Notes under the pieces: model-generated | What the model was told of the DNA's origin: nothing | Seen by the model: only the letters and a program-made list of their open reading frames with translations | Databases searched by the model: none | Shown: positions 51,421 to 60,817 of the stretch, in pieces | How positions within the stretch are numbered: position 1 is the first letter of the stretch | How the letters are laid out: every line of letters starts with the position of its first letter | Made by a program: the position numbers and the translations under genes | Source of the DNA: GH45 sp046704385 | Lineage (GTDB): Bacteria; Bacteroidota; Bacteroidia; Bacteroidales; SZUA-534 | Assembly: GCA_046704385.1 (NCBI GenBank) | Contig: JBJKSB010000038.1 | Location: 6,271-70,270 of the forward strand | Length of the DNA: 64,000 bases | Direction of reading: 5' to 3'

Positions 51421-53826
51421 ATGAAAAAAAATTTAATTCTTATTACCATCCTTGTGTGTTCCATCGTCAGCCAGGCCCAATATAAACAGACAATACGTGG
51501 ACGTGTAGTGGATAAAGAAAGTGATTTCCCCTTAATTGGCGTTAATGTAGTAATAGCAGGAAGTAATCCTGTAATAGGTACGGCTACTGATGAATCGGGT
51601 GAGTTCACACTTTCAAACCTAAACATAGGAAAATATACATTGGTAATCAGCTATTTAGGATACAAATCAGCTGTAATTCGTGATATAGAACTAAATAGTG
51701 CCAAACAACAAGTAATTGAAGTAAGTCTTGAAGAACAAGTTATAACGACTGAAGAGGTAACCGTAAAAGGATACCGCAAAGGTGAAACCTTAAATAAAAT
51801 GGCTTCGGTAAGCGCACGGTCATTTACTGTGGCTGAAACCGAACGATACGCAGGAAGCCTTGGTGATCCTGCACGAATGGCAGCAAACTATGCAGGTGTC
51901 TCACGCGCGGGCGACGATCGTAACGATATAATAATCCGTGGAAATTCACCCACAGGGTTGCAATGGAGACTTGAAGGTATGAATATTCCAAATCCAAATC
52001 ATTGGGGAGCATCAGGCTCCACTGGTGGTCCGGTGAGCATCTTAAATAATAATACACTGGCAAATTCTGATTTTTTCACGGGTGCCTTCCCTGCTGAATA
52101 TGGTAACGCTCTTTCAGGAGTTTTCGATTTAAAAATGCGAAGTGGTAATAATCAAAAACATGAATTTACCGGTCAGGTAGGTTTCAATGGATTTGAATTA
52201 ATGGCTGAGGGTCCATTTTCTAAAGATTATAAAGGTTCTTTTATGATTACCGGTCGGTATTCTGTCCTTAAAGTAATGGATTTATTGGGTTTTGATGTTG
52301 CCGGGGGTGCTGTTCCGGAATACCATGATGTTACCTTTAAGATTGATTTACCCACCGAAAAAGCGGGTAAATTTGCCATTTTCGGAATCGGGGGACGAAG
52401 TTATATTCAAATGATTGGCTCCGAAACTGAAAACAGCGAAAAGTACAACACACTTAACAGTACCGACACCTATAATGGTTCAGACCTTGGAATTCTTGGA
52501 ATAACCCATCAGTATTTCCTGAATGAAGACACTTATATATATACAACCGCTTCATTATCAGGCACACGGGTTTATACAAAAGTCGATTCAGCCTGGTATA
52601 CCCTGATTCCTCCCTCCGATCCTTTAACTGATACCCTACGCATTAAGAATACCAAACTTTATTACGGAGAAAAAAATTCCGAGATAATTTCAACAGCTTC
52701 AACCCGATTGGTAAAAAAAATAAACAGCCGTAATACTTTAACATTGGGTATTGGAGCAGAACATCATCAAATAGCATACAGAGATAGTGCATTCAGCGTT
52801 ATAAATAATTATCAGTTTTACCAATATCTGACAGATATAAACCGTAAGGGTCTGTTTTTAGTTGATGCCTATATTGAATGGCAACACAAATTTAATAATA
52901 AGCTTACCTTAAATACAGGAGTTTATAGCCAGGATTTCCTATATAATAATTCAAAGTCGCTTGAGCCCAGGGCAGGACTCAGCTACGAACCAATACCAAC
53001 ACACAAATTCAGTATTGGTTATGGAATGCATAGTAAACAGCAGGCTATGTTTTATTATTTTATCCAGACTTATGATGAATCAAGCCGGACCTACTCCTAC
53101 ACCAATAAAAATCTGGATTTTACCCGTGCCCATCACTTGGTTTTAGGGTACGATCATATGTTCGGCGAAAATGTTCATCTGAAATCAGAATTATATTACC
53201 AATGGTTGTATGATGTGCCCGTTACACAAAATCCCAGCAACTTTTCCATGCTTAACGAAGGGGCATCATTTCACCTCGACAGGATAGACAGCCTCGTTAA
53301 TACAGGAACCGGAAAAAACTATGGACTTGAAATGACGCTTGAAAAATATTTAACCAATAACTGGTATTTTATGAGCACCATGTCGCTGTTTGATTCCTGG
53401 TATAAAGGAAGCGATAATGTTGAACGTCATACTGCCTTTGCGGCAAATTATGCGTTTAACGTTTTAGGAGGTTACGAATATCGCATAAATGAAAGTTATT
53501 CCATCGACTTAAACACTAAAGTTACCTATGGAGGCGGAAAAAGAAATTATTACCTTGATGAACAAGCCTCCTTACTAAAAGGTGAAGCGGTTTATGATGG
53601 TTCAAAAGCCTTTTCGGAAAGGGAAAAGGATTACTTCAGGCTCGATCTGCGAATCTCACTCAAAAACAATCATAAAAAGTATTACCAGGAATGGGCTGCC
53701 GATTTTACAAACCTGACCAATCACAAAAATGTATTCTCACGAAGTTATAATCCGGATACCGACAAGATTGAGTTTGTTTATCAACAAGGTTTTTTTCCCA
53801 TGTTTTTATATCGTATAAATTTTTAG
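51421..53826 (+). CDS. TonB-dependent receptor with carboxypeptidase-like N-terminal domain
   Basis: An 801-residue outer-membrane protein. A signal peptide (about 1-18) is followed by a carboxypeptidase-regulatory-like domain (GRVVDKESDFPLIGVNVVI, about 26-105), a plug domain (VTVKGYRKGETLNKMASVSA; ARMAANYAGVSRAGDDRNDI) and a shorter barrel than SusC, ending in an aromatic residue (Phe801, MFLYRINF). It lacks a SusD partner and the GYGT-type SusC signature, so it is more like the smaller receptors for peptides, metals or cofactors. It is the only gene between the adhesin terminator and the 53926 gene. The ligand cannot be inferred. Confidence 0.9.
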   Translation: MKKNLILITILVCSIVSQAQYKQTIRGRVVDKESDFPLIGVNVVIAGSNPVIGTATDESGEFTLSNLNIGKYTLVISYLGYKSAVIRDIELNSAKQQVIEVSLEEQVITTEEVTVKGYRKGETLNKMASVSARSFTVAETERYAGSLGDPARMAANYAGVSRAGDDRNDIIIRGNSPTGLQWRLEGMNIPNPNHWGASGSTGGPVSILNNNTLANSDFFTGAFPAEYGNALSGVFDLKMRSGNNQKHEFTGQVGFNGFELMAEGPFSKDYKGSFMITGRYSVLKVMDLLGFDVAGGAVPEYHDVTFKIDLPTEKAGKFAIFGIGGRSYIQMIGSETENSEKYNTLNSTDTYNGSDLGILGITHQYFLNEDTYIYTTASLSGTRVYTKVDSAWYTLIPPSDPLTDTLRIKNTKLYYGEKNSEIISTASTRLVKKINSRNTLTLGIGAEHHQIAYRDSAFSVINNYQFYQYLTDINRKGLFLVDAYIEWQHKFNNKLTLNTGVYSQDFLYNNSKSLEPRAGLSYEPIPTHKFSIGYGMHSKQQAMFYYFIQTYDESSRTYSYTNKNLDFTRAHHLVLGYDHMFGENVHLKSELYYQWLYDVPVTQNPSNFSMLNEGASFHLDRIDSLVNTGTGKNYGLEMTLEKYLTNNWYFMSTMSLFDSWYKGSDNVERHTAFAANYAFNVLGGYEYRINESYSIDLNTKVTYGGGKRNYYLDEQASLLKGEAVYDGSKAFSEREKDYFRLDLRISLKNNHKKYYQEWAADFTNLTNHKNVFSRSYNPDTDKIEFVYQQGFFPMFLYRINF

Positions 53827-53925
53827 ATAATAAGCCTGAATTTAAAAACATCCATTCATTCCAATCAGTGAGTTGAAACAAAAAGAAAAAATGAGACGAA
53901 GCATTACAAAATAAATTATAAACGG

Positions 53926-55374
53926 ATGAAAAATAAATTACAATATATATTATTGATAGTTCTTTGTTCTGTTTCAGCCCATGAGATTACAGCCCAGGAA
54001 TCTGCCATAACAGGAAAGACTTTCAAACAGCGACAGACTGCTCAATATACGAAATCATTTTCTTCTGTTTCCAAAGCAAAGGCCTGTTCGGTTTCTAGCA
54101 AAGATAACCAGGAAATACCATCTGGTACTGAAAAGGTAATTCAAGTAAAACAAGATTTAAATTTCAGACCGACAGTTAATATCAATGTTTATGAAACAAA
54201 AACCACAGTTTTACCTGCCCGTAATAACGCTGTGGAGGTAATTGTAAAATATATTGCCGAAGCTAATGATGAAATTGATTTACAAAAACTTCACAATGCT
54301 ATAAAAGAGAATTTACTTTCTTCAAAAGGAAAGGAAGTTGATATTTCAACCCGGTTTTATAAAAGGTTTGAATCGAACGTTAATATATCGGCTTCATCAA
54401 TAATCACCATGGTATTAAATAATAATACTAAAATCAGTCTTACTAAATTCAAAATTGTTGATTTTAAAATTTATGTTCCTGCTGATCTCGATTTAAGTAT
54501 CGAAGCCAAATACTGCCCGGTTGATTTGCAATTTTCAGTTCATGGTACACTTGACATTAAAGCTTACGAGACGCAATTTTCCGGCAGAAGTGTTTCCGGG
54601 AATCTTAATATTGATGGAAAATATTCAAAATTTGAGATGCAATCGGCTGCTAATGCAGTACTTAAATTTTATGAATCGTCAATAAAAACAACATCGTTAA
54701 CAGACGTACAAATTGATTCAAAATATTCGCAGATTATGATTGAATCGGCAAACCGCCTCACTATGAAAGGTTACGAAGATAAAGTAAAAATCGGGACCAT
54801 TCCTGATATTGATTTAAATGGTAAGTACAGCAACTTTAAAATAGAATCGAATAAAACCCTGTCAGCTGAAATATATGAAGGCAGTATTGAATCGAACACA
54901 ACTGACTGGATTTTATTAAAGGCCAAATATTTAAAAGCCCGATTTAATAAAGTCAGAAAATTGGCATTAAACGATGGATATGAGAATGAGATTACTCTAA
55001 ACGAAGCAGATAGCGTTATTTCCATAAATGGTAAATTCAATAAAATAAACTCAACAAAAACCAATTATTATGTTAATGTTTCCGGTTATGAAGACGAACT
55101 GAAACTGGGATCAGTATCAGAAAATTTTGACAGAATTTGGATAAGTGGAAAATACACAAAATTATCCCTGACCATTCCATCAGGCATAAATTACAAATTG
55201 TACGGCGTAGTACAATATCCTGATTTTAATATAAATAAATCGGATTATAACATAGTATATCATGATAACGAAAATTCAAAACTTACTTTTGAATATTACA
55301 AAAAAGATAAATCCGCAAAGCAAGAGATTAAACTTGAGGGTTATGAAATTAAATTGAACCTGGATACTGAATAA
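53926..55374 (+). CDS. Secreted repeat protein of DUF4097-like beta-helix type
   Basis: A 482-residue exported protein (signal about 1-24). The C-terminal two thirds consist of about nine short alternating repeats, each with strands around G-K-Y-S-K/N-F or K-Y-S-Q-I and Y-E-D/S (for example LNIDGKYSKFEMQSA; DLNGKYSNFKIESN; WISGKYTKLSLTI). They suggest a solenoid like DUF4097/DUF2807 proteins. The N-terminal part is unordered and then mixed alpha/beta. It lies 99 bp after the TonB receptor gene on the same strand. Family not firmly recognised; probably periplasmic or surface-located. Confidence 0.6.
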   Translation: MKNKLQYILLIVLCSVSAHEITAQESAITGKTFKQRQTAQYTKSFSSVSKAKACSVSSKDNQEIPSGTEKVIQVKQDLNFRPTVNINVYETKTTVLPARNNAVEVIVKYIAEANDEIDLQKLHNAIKENLLSSKGKEVDISTRFYKRFESNVNISASSIITMVLNNNTKISLTKFKIVDFKIYVPADLDLSIEAKYCPVDLQFSVHGTLDIKAYETQFSGRSVSGNLNIDGKYSKFEMQSAANAVLKFYESSIKTTSLTDVQIDSKYSQIMIESANRLTMKGYEDKVKIGTIPDIDLNGKYSNFKIESNKTLSAEIYEGSIESNTTDWILLKAKYLKARFNKVRKLALNDGYENEITLNEADSVISINGKFNKINSTKTNYYVNVSGYEDELKLGSVSENFDRIWISGKYTKLSLTIPSGINYKLYGVVQYPDFNINKSDYNIVYHDNENSKLTFEYYKKDKSAKQEIKLEGYEIKLNLDTE

Positions 55375-55479
55375 ACAATATACTGCTGCTCTGTAATTTT
55401 GGCGATTCCTAAAATCAAACATTTCAACTTCCAAAAAATAAACTTCACAGGTAAACTACTAAACTTCACATTTTTGTTA

Positions 55480-55511
55480 TTGAAACAGGGGTGATTACAA
55501 CCGTATATTTG
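55480..55511 (+). promoter_or_regulatory. Promoter of the small secreted protein gene
   Basis: TTG at 55480-55482 and TATATTTG at 55504-55511 (21-bp spacing) match the Bacteroidota -33/-7 consensus. They lie 41 bp upstream of the start at 55553. Confidence 0.65.
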
Positions 55512-55552
55512 AATCAAAATTGAATGTTGTTAATCCTTAAAACCTTAAAATC

Positions 55553-55966
55553 ATGAAAACAAAAATTTTTATAACAGTAGTTTTAGCAGCTTTAATTACT
55601 GTTTCGGGCTTTGCTCAAGCCCCATCTATGGAACTGACAAAATGCAATGTTGATGTCCAGCTTACCTCAAAGAATTTAATTTTGGTACGCTATCAAAATG
55701 CTGATAATGATAAAGTAAAAATCAGGGTTTATGATGCTGATAACAATTTTATAATTGCCAAAACGGTTGCCGGTTCAGGCAATATGAAAGTGTATTTTGA
55801 CATGAACGAACTTCCAACGGGTGACTATATTTTTAAAGTATATGGAAACAAAAAACAGTTGTGTTCAGAAAAAGTCACAAAATTATCTGCTGACACATTC
55901 ACGATACCCCAACGTATTATTGAATATTCAGTAGAAGCTGATTCGGCTTTTTTAACAAGCAAATAG
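55553..55966 (+). CDS. Small secreted DUF3244-like protein
   Basis: A 137-residue protein with a signal peptide (about 1-21, ending GFAQA) and a compact Ig-like beta domain: NLILVRYQNADNDKVKIRVYDADNNFI, then KVYFDMNELPTGDYIFKVYG, the pattern of DUF3244-type and T9SS-tail-like folds. It lacks the terminal conserved block of a true T9SS sorting domain. It has its own promoter upstream and a strong terminator 18 bp after the stop, so it is probably a single-gene, well-expressed transcript. Role unknown, envelope location likely. Confidence 0.7.
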   Translation: MKTKIFITVVLAALITVSGFAQAPSMELTKCNVDVQLTSKNLILVRYQNADNDKVKIRVYDADNNFIIAKTVAGSGNMKVYFDMNELPTGDYIFKVYGNKKQLCSEKVTKLSADTFTIPQRIIEYSVEADSAFLTSK

Positions 55967-55984
55967 TTTTCTGATTTAGGTAGG

Positions 55985-56015
55985 CTGCCAATGATATTTC
56001 GTTGGCAGTTTTTTT
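55985..56015 (+). terminator. Strong rho-independent terminator
   Basis: A perfect 7-bp stem CTGCCAA/TTGGCAG around a 10-base loop, followed by seven T residues (56009-56015). It separates the small secreted protein gene from the two-component pair. Confidence 0.88.
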
Positions 56016-56073
56016 ATTTTTACATGATAATTGCTAGCTAAAGAATCATTAAATTCAGGCTTATTTAATATAC

Positions 56074-57132
56074 ATGAAATACAAATCAATATTATATAAC
56101 TGGAAGTTTCGAATATCGTTTGCAGTTACCAGCGGCATATTTTTTAAGCTTATGGTGGATATAATATTTGGTTTGATATATCGTAATTACCAGATACTCA
56201 AACCGTGGGATACCTACATTGGAGTTGTAATTACTACCGTAGTTGTTGTTGAATGCTTTTTTCTTGTTACCAAAAAACTTGACATACACATCCATTGGGA
56301 TGATAAACCCAAACGACGGTTTATTAAGCAAATTTTATATCACATCGCCATAATATTCTTTTTCTTTGGATTGGTTCGGTGGACAATCGAATATCTATTT
56401 GCCGATGATTATTTTGTAGTTATAAAAAATGAAATTATAATTATCCTATCCACCTTTGTAATAGCCATTCTGTTTAATTTATTTGAGCTGGGACTATTTT
56501 TATTATACAAATGGCGTTTTTCATTGGCTGAAATTGAACGTTTCAAGAAGGAAAATGCTGAATTTCAATTTGAAGTATTACGGAACCAGGTAAATCCACA
56601 CTTTTTATTTAATAGTTTGAATACCCTTTCGTCGCTGATGTATGAGAATGTTGATACTGCTGCCAATTACATTAGGCGATTATCGGAAGTATACCGCTAT
56701 GTGCTTGAACACAAACAAAAAGATTTAATCACCCTGGATAAAGAAATACATTTTATTGAGTCGTATAAATATCTGTTTGAACTTCGGTTTACCGATAGAA
56801 TACAATTTGATATTAATATTCAGGATTATGCAATGAATTGGTTTATTGCACCGCTTACACTACAAATGTTAATTGAAAACGCAGTAAAACACAATATCAT
56901 AAATGCGAAAAAGCCGCTTACCATTTCAATTCACACAAGTGAGGATTACATAGTGGTTACCAATAATTTGCAACTTAAAACAACAGAAGAATTTTCATCA
57001 GGTATGGGGCTGAAAAATATAATAAGCCAGTATGCTTATTTGACGAATACTCCTGTTATTATTGATAAGAATGCTGATGCTTTTATCGTGAAAGTTCCAT
57101 TAATTGAGAATAAAAAATTACAAAATGATTAA
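56074..57132 (+). CDS. LytS-type sensor histidine kinase
   Basis: A 352-residue inner-membrane kinase. Four transmembrane helices lie in about residues 10-150; there is no large extracytoplasmic sensor. A coiled linker leads to the His_kinase region with the phospho-acceptor in RNQVNPHFLFNSLNTLSSL (His about 178), an N-box IENAVKHNI and a GMGLKNI G-box. This family signals to LytTR regulators. The next gene is such a regulator and its start overlaps this gene by 8 bp. The stimulus is unknown; membrane state is a common one for small four-helix sensors. Confidence 0.92.
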   Translation: MKYKSILYNWKFRISFAVTSGIFFKLMVDIIFGLIYRNYQILKPWDTYIGVVITTVVVVECFFLVTKKLDIHIHWDDKPKRRFIKQILYHIAIIFFFFGLVRWTIEYLFADDYFVVIKNEIIIILSTFVIAILFNLFELGLFLLYKWRFSLAEIERFKKENAEFQFEVLRNQVNPHFLFNSLNTLSSLMYENVDTAANYIRRLSEVYRYVLEHKQKDLITLDKEIHFIESYKYLFELRFTDRIQFDINIQDYAMNWFIAPLTLQMLIENAVKHNIINAKKPLTISIHTSEDYIVVTNNLQLKTTEEFSSGMGLKNIISQYAYLTNTPVIIDKNADAFIVKVPLIENKKLQND

Positions 57133-57901
57133 GGTGTTGATAATTGAGGATGAACCCTTTGCTCAACGAGAGCTTAAAAGGTTGTTGGCCAATTCAACTT
57201 TTGAAATTGAAGTAATTGACTGTTTGGATTCAATTGAAGACAGCGTTGAATATTTTTCAACCATGCCTCAACCCGACCTGATATTCTTCGATATTCAATT
57301 ATCGGATGGATTAAGCTTTGAAATTTTCTCAAAAATCAAGGTAACAGCACCGGTAATTTTTACCACCGCGTACGATGAATATGCCATCCAGGCTTTTAAA
57401 GTAAACAGTATCGATTATCTGTTAAAACCGATTGAACAGAATGCACTAAATAAAGCCCTGACTAAACTTGAGGAGTGGAAAAAACACCTTGAAGGCAAAG
57501 CAATTCAATTTTCTGAAGATCAGTTGCAGAGTATTTTAAACATGGCAAAACCAACATCGGATTATAAATCAAGATTTGTGGTAAAAGTCGGCGACCAGAT
57601 TAAATTTATTGCCGTAAACGAAATCGCCTATTTTTATGCCGATGATAATGAAATATTTATTCAAACTGCTGGCAAAAGCCGCTATATTGTTGATTTTACA
57701 CTCGATCAACTCATGAAAATGCTTAACCCTGTTCAGTTTTACAGGCTTAACAGGAGTATTTTAGCGAATAAAAATGCTATTGTTAAGGTGCATAAATATT
57801 TTAACAGCCGGTTAAAAATCGAATTACAGCCGGAACCCGGTAACGAAGTTTTAATAAGCAGGGTAAAAGTTTCTGAGTTTCTGGATTGGATGGAGAAATA
57901 A
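57125..57901 (+). CDS. LytTR-family response regulator
   Basis: A 258-residue regulator. I start it at the ATG at 57125, which overlaps the kinase stop by 8 bp; a longer frame to 57104 would need a TTG start inside the kinase. The receiver domain has the acidic pair in IIEDE, the phospho-acceptor Asp in DLIFFDIQLSDG (about 56), TTAYDEYAIQAF and the Lys in DYLLKPIEQ. The C-terminal LytTR DNA-binding domain (about 155-255) shows FVVKVGDQIKFIAVNEIAYF and FYRLNRSILANKNAI. It should regulate nearby envelope genes such as the downstream lipoprotein. Confidence 0.95.
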   Translation: MIKVLIIEDEPFAQRELKRLLANSTFEIEVIDCLDSIEDSVEYFSTMPQPDLIFFDIQLSDGLSFEIFSKIKVTAPVIFTTAYDEYAIQAFKVNSIDYLLKPIEQNALNKALTKLEEWKKHLEGKAIQFSEDQLQSILNMAKPTSDYKSRFVVKVGDQIKFIAVNEIAYFYADDNEIFIQTAGKSRYIVDFTLDQLMKMLNPVQFYRLNRSILANKNAIVKVHKYFNSRLKIELQPEPGNEVLISRVKVSEFLDWMEK

Positions 57902-57906
57902 AAATT

Positions 57907-59577
57907 ATGAAGAAGATTTTAAAATATAAAAGCCTTTTATTCGTGTTTATAATCATGGCTCTTGTTTCATGCACACGGGTAGTTTTGGTAGTAAATCAGG
58001 TTCCCTCAAATACTCCAACCGGAAGTCAAATTTTTGTGTCAGGTAATTTTAATTTATGGGACCCGGGTGACAACAATTACCAATTGACCATGAAAAGTGA
58101 CAGCACATATATAATTGACCTTCCACGAGTTTACGGTAAAATTGAATATAAATTTACACGGGGCGACTGGTCAACCTGTGAGGCTGACCGCTGTGGCAAT
58201 GATATTGAAAACCGGTGGTTAAAAGTAGGATCGGTGGACACTGTATATAATACCATTGAAAGCTGGAAGGATCTTGATCCTGTTAATTGCGACTCAATTA
58301 CCATTGTGGTTAAAAACATACCTAAAAACACCCCAAAAGATGAACCCATTAAAATTGCAGGAAGCTTTAATGCATGGAATCCTGGCAATAACCAAAATTA
58401 CTTCCTGAAAAAAGACAGCCTGAAAAATCAATATGTAGTTACGGTTCCACGCAAATCGTACCAGGGAAATTCAAGCAATATTCTGACCTATAAATTTGTA
58501 CGTCAGGACATTTCAGAATCGGAAGTCGATAAATTTGGCCAGGAAATGGAACCCAGAGTATTAAATTTTGAAAAAGGAGATTCAGTATATGTCTCCATCG
58601 ATAACTGGAGCGATATGGTGGAACCCCAGTTAAGTCATATTACCATTATTCTCACAAAAATACCGGCTCAAACTCCCGAAAAGGATAAAATTTACCTGGC
58701 TGGAAATTTTAATAATTGGAATCCAAAAGATGATCACTACATTTTTACACCTAATAAGAAAGGTCTATACCAGATTATCATCCCTCGTAAAAAATACGGA
58801 CTCTCATTTAAAATCACACGTGGAAGCTGGGATTCAGAATTTGCTGATGCTTGCGGAAATAATTTTTCAAATCAGGAATATAACTACAACGAAATTGATA
58901 CCTTATTTTACGCCATTGAAGGTTGGAAAGACATTAAGCGCTCACCCAATCCATTTGTAATTTTTATAATAGATAATTTACCTGGTAATACACCTCCAAC
59001 TGCCACGCCCGACCTAAGATTATACGAATTAAACGAAAACTTTACAGCACCGGTAAAACCCTTTACGAAAAACACCGATGGTATATTTGTAAACAAAGTC
59101 AGGAGAAGCCAGCTTAGTTACGGATTTATTATTACCCGCGGATCGTATTTATCACAAGAAGTCACCAGCAATGGAAATTTTATTAATCCCCGGTTTTTGG
59201 ATAATAAATGTGTGGATACCGTGCATCTTACCATTGCAAAATGGAACGATTTAATTGCAGACGATCAACAAATTACAATAACTATTACTAAACTTCCCAA
59301 GCGAACTCCCAAAATCGATCCTATTTACATTGTAGGGCAGTTTAATGGATGGGATCCCGGTGATAAAGACTTTTTAATGAAAAAAAATGATCGAGGAAAA
59401 TATTCTATTGAAGTTCCGGTTCGTTGGTTAAAAGGAGGCTTTAAATTTACCCGGGGAAACTGGCGTAAAGTGGAAGGAACTAAAACCAACGGGTATATTC
59501 AAAATCGTATTTACACTGGAAATCAATCACAACTTAATATTGAAATAAATGGTTGGGAAGACCGGAGTTTATTTTGA
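57907..59577 (+). CDS. Lipoprotein with five starch-binding-type repeats
   Basis: A 556-residue lipoprotein; the ATG at 57907 gives a normal lipobox (A-L-V-S-C, Cys about 22) and is preferred over a TTG upstream. It has five repeats of about 105 residues, each with a strand, P-x-x-T-P, then G-N/S-F-N-x-W-N/D-P-G/K and later F-T-R-G-x-W. These recall CBM20/CBM48-like starch- or glycogen-binding modules. Repeat 4 (about residues 350-450) has lost the G-N-F-N-x-W block, though its second half (FIITRGSYLSQE) remains. It begins six bases after the response regulator stop. Binding of alpha-glucan is likely but not shown. Confidence 0.8.
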   Translation: MKKILKYKSLLFVFIIMALVSCTRVVLVVNQVPSNTPTGSQIFVSGNFNLWDPGDNNYQLTMKSDSTYIIDLPRVYGKIEYKFTRGDWSTCEADRCGNDIENRWLKVGSVDTVYNTIESWKDLDPVNCDSITIVVKNIPKNTPKDEPIKIAGSFNAWNPGNNQNYFLKKDSLKNQYVVTVPRKSYQGNSSNILTYKFVRQDISESEVDKFGQEMEPRVLNFEKGDSVYVSIDNWSDMVEPQLSHITIILTKIPAQTPEKDKIYLAGNFNNWNPKDDHYIFTPNKKGLYQIIIPRKKYGLSFKITRGSWDSEFADACGNNFSNQEYNYNEIDTLFYAIEGWKDIKRSPNPFVIFIIDNLPGNTPPTATPDLRLYELNENFTAPVKPFTKNTDGIFVNKVRRSQLSYGFIITRGSYLSQEVTSNGNFINPRFLDNKCVDTVHLTIAKWNDLIADDQQITITITKLPKRTPKIDPIYIVGQFNGWDPGDKDFLMKKNDRGKYSIEVPVRWLKGGFKFTRGNWRKVEGTKTNGYIQNRIYTGNQSQLNIEINGWEDRSLF

Positions 59578-59588
59578 ACTATTAAAGA

Positions 59589-60467
59589 ATGAGAATAATT
59601 TCCAGTCATAAAGTACCTGAAAATATTGGTCAAATAAGGTTTCTGGATTATTTACTGTATCATTTTAAGGACAAGCTCACAAGAAATAGAACCAAAAAAC
59701 TGATAAAAGCCGGAAAATTATTGCTTGACGGATGTTCAGTTGAATCGGGCAGATATGTACAACCAGGCCAGTTAATTGAATGGATTGGGGATGATACCCA
59801 GCCCACCCGACAATATGAACGAAAATTGAATATTTTATTTGAAGATGATTACCTGGCAGTAATTGAAAAACCTGCCGGGTTGCCGGTTAGTGGTAATTTT
59901 TTCAGAAACGTACAAAATACTTTGACATTTAATCTGCAACCATCATCCTCCGATGATGCGCTTGCCGTTCTACGTCCCGTGCACCGACTCGACAGCCAAA
60001 CCAGCGGACTGTTGTTGATTGCTAAAACCAATCAAATGGTAAATAAACTGGGAAAATTATTTGAAAATAAGCAGGTTCAAAAAACCTATACGGCCCTGGT
60101 CTCTGGTACTATTCCCGTGAACGAAATTATTAATAAACCTATTGACGGTAAGGAAGCCATCACGCGAGTTGAAGTAATTGAGACAATCCCTTCAAAAAAA
60201 TATTGTAACATAACTCATTTAATATTACATCCTTTAACCGGGCGAACACATCAATTAAGGATTCACCTGTCAGGAGAAGGATTTCCAATTATTGGGGATA
60301 AACTATACTCCCACCCTAACCTGCTTTACAAAGGCAAAGGTCTGTTTTTAAGTGCCGTCGGGTTAAGTTTTAAACATCCCATAACCTCTGATTTAATGGG
60401 ATTTAGCCTTAAAACACCCAACAAGTTCTATGCTTTAATTAAAAGAGCAAAATCAGGCAACATATAA
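59589..60467 (+). CDS. RluA-family pseudouridine synthase
   Basis: A 292-residue enzyme. An N-terminal S4-like RNA-binding domain (about 15-75, NRTKKLIKAGKLLLDGCSVE) precedes the RluA catalytic domain. The catalytic Asp lies in HRLDSQTSGLLLIAKT (about residues 133-148), and further family blocks are KTYTALVSG, LHPLTGRTHQLRIHLSG and PIIGDKLYSHP. It isomerises uridine in ribosomal or transfer RNA. It starts 12 bp after the lipoprotein gene and may be co-transcribed without functional link. The precise RNA site cannot be told. Confidence 0.93.
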   Translation: MRIISSHKVPENIGQIRFLDYLLYHFKDKLTRNRTKKLIKAGKLLLDGCSVESGRYVQPGQLIEWIGDDTQPTRQYERKLNILFEDDYLAVIEKPAGLPVSGNFFRNVQNTLTFNLQPSSSDDALAVLRPVHRLDSQTSGLLLIAKTNQMVNKLGKLFENKQVQKTYTALVSGTIPVNEIINKPIDGKEAITRVEVIETIPSKKYCNITHLILHPLTGRTHQLRIHLSGEGFPIIGDKLYSHPNLLYKGKGLFLSAVGLSFKHPITSDLMGFSLKTPNKFYALIKRAKSGNI

Positions 60468-60540
60468 GACTACCAACAATTAGGTTATTCTTTCATTTTA
60501 TAAACCCTTCAAAAAGGACTTTAATCTTATTTTACCAAAC

Positions 60541-60660
60541 ATGTTGTAAAGTTGAGCCCTTCAAGTATAATGCTGAGAAGGCTGTAGACCTTCAACATGA
60601 ATATCCTGGGGTTTTAACCCCTGAATTAAGTTCCCCGAAGGAAAATCGTCGCAGTTATCC
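60541..60660. repeat. REP-like dispersed repeat fragment
   Basis: Non-coding stretch in the gap between the pseudouridine synthase and ABC genes. It contains GGGGTTTTAACCCC (a perfect palindrome, about 60612-60625) and AGGAAAATCGTCGCA near 60639, whose inverse occurs near 63808-63821 in the right-end repeat region. Probably a member of a dispersed hairpin repeat family. Confidence 0.5.
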
Positions 60661-60755
60661 AGTTACTATGAAAAACCAAATTTTCATTAAAACAAAATAT
60701 TCTAATAAAAACATAATAATTATTAGGAAATATAAAAAACAATTATTTACATTTG

Positions 60756-60781
60756 TAGTGTATTATTTCACTAATACACTA
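60756..60781 (+). promoter_or_regulatory. YtrA-type operator upstream of the ABC operon
   Basis: A perfect inverted repeat TAGTGTATT (60756-60764) and AATACACTA (60773-60781) with an 8-base spacer. It contains AGTGTA and TACACT 12 bases apart, close to the reported YtrA operator of Bacillus subtilis. A YtrA-like GntR gene lies in the operon it precedes (62404), so it is probably an autoregulatory operator. Confidence 0.75.
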
Positions 60782-60817
60782 AAACATTTCGTATGTTTAA
60801 CCCTTAAACTAAATTTC

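Noticed and set aside
57104..57124. Extended N-terminus of the LytTR regulator
   Set aside because: Would need a TTG inside the kinase gene; the ATG at 57125 gives the normal receiver start M-I-K-V-L-I-I-E-D-E.
60668..60817. 50-codon N-terminal extension of the ABC ATPase
   Set aside because: It crosses the operator palindrome and has no homology pattern; the family start is at 60818.
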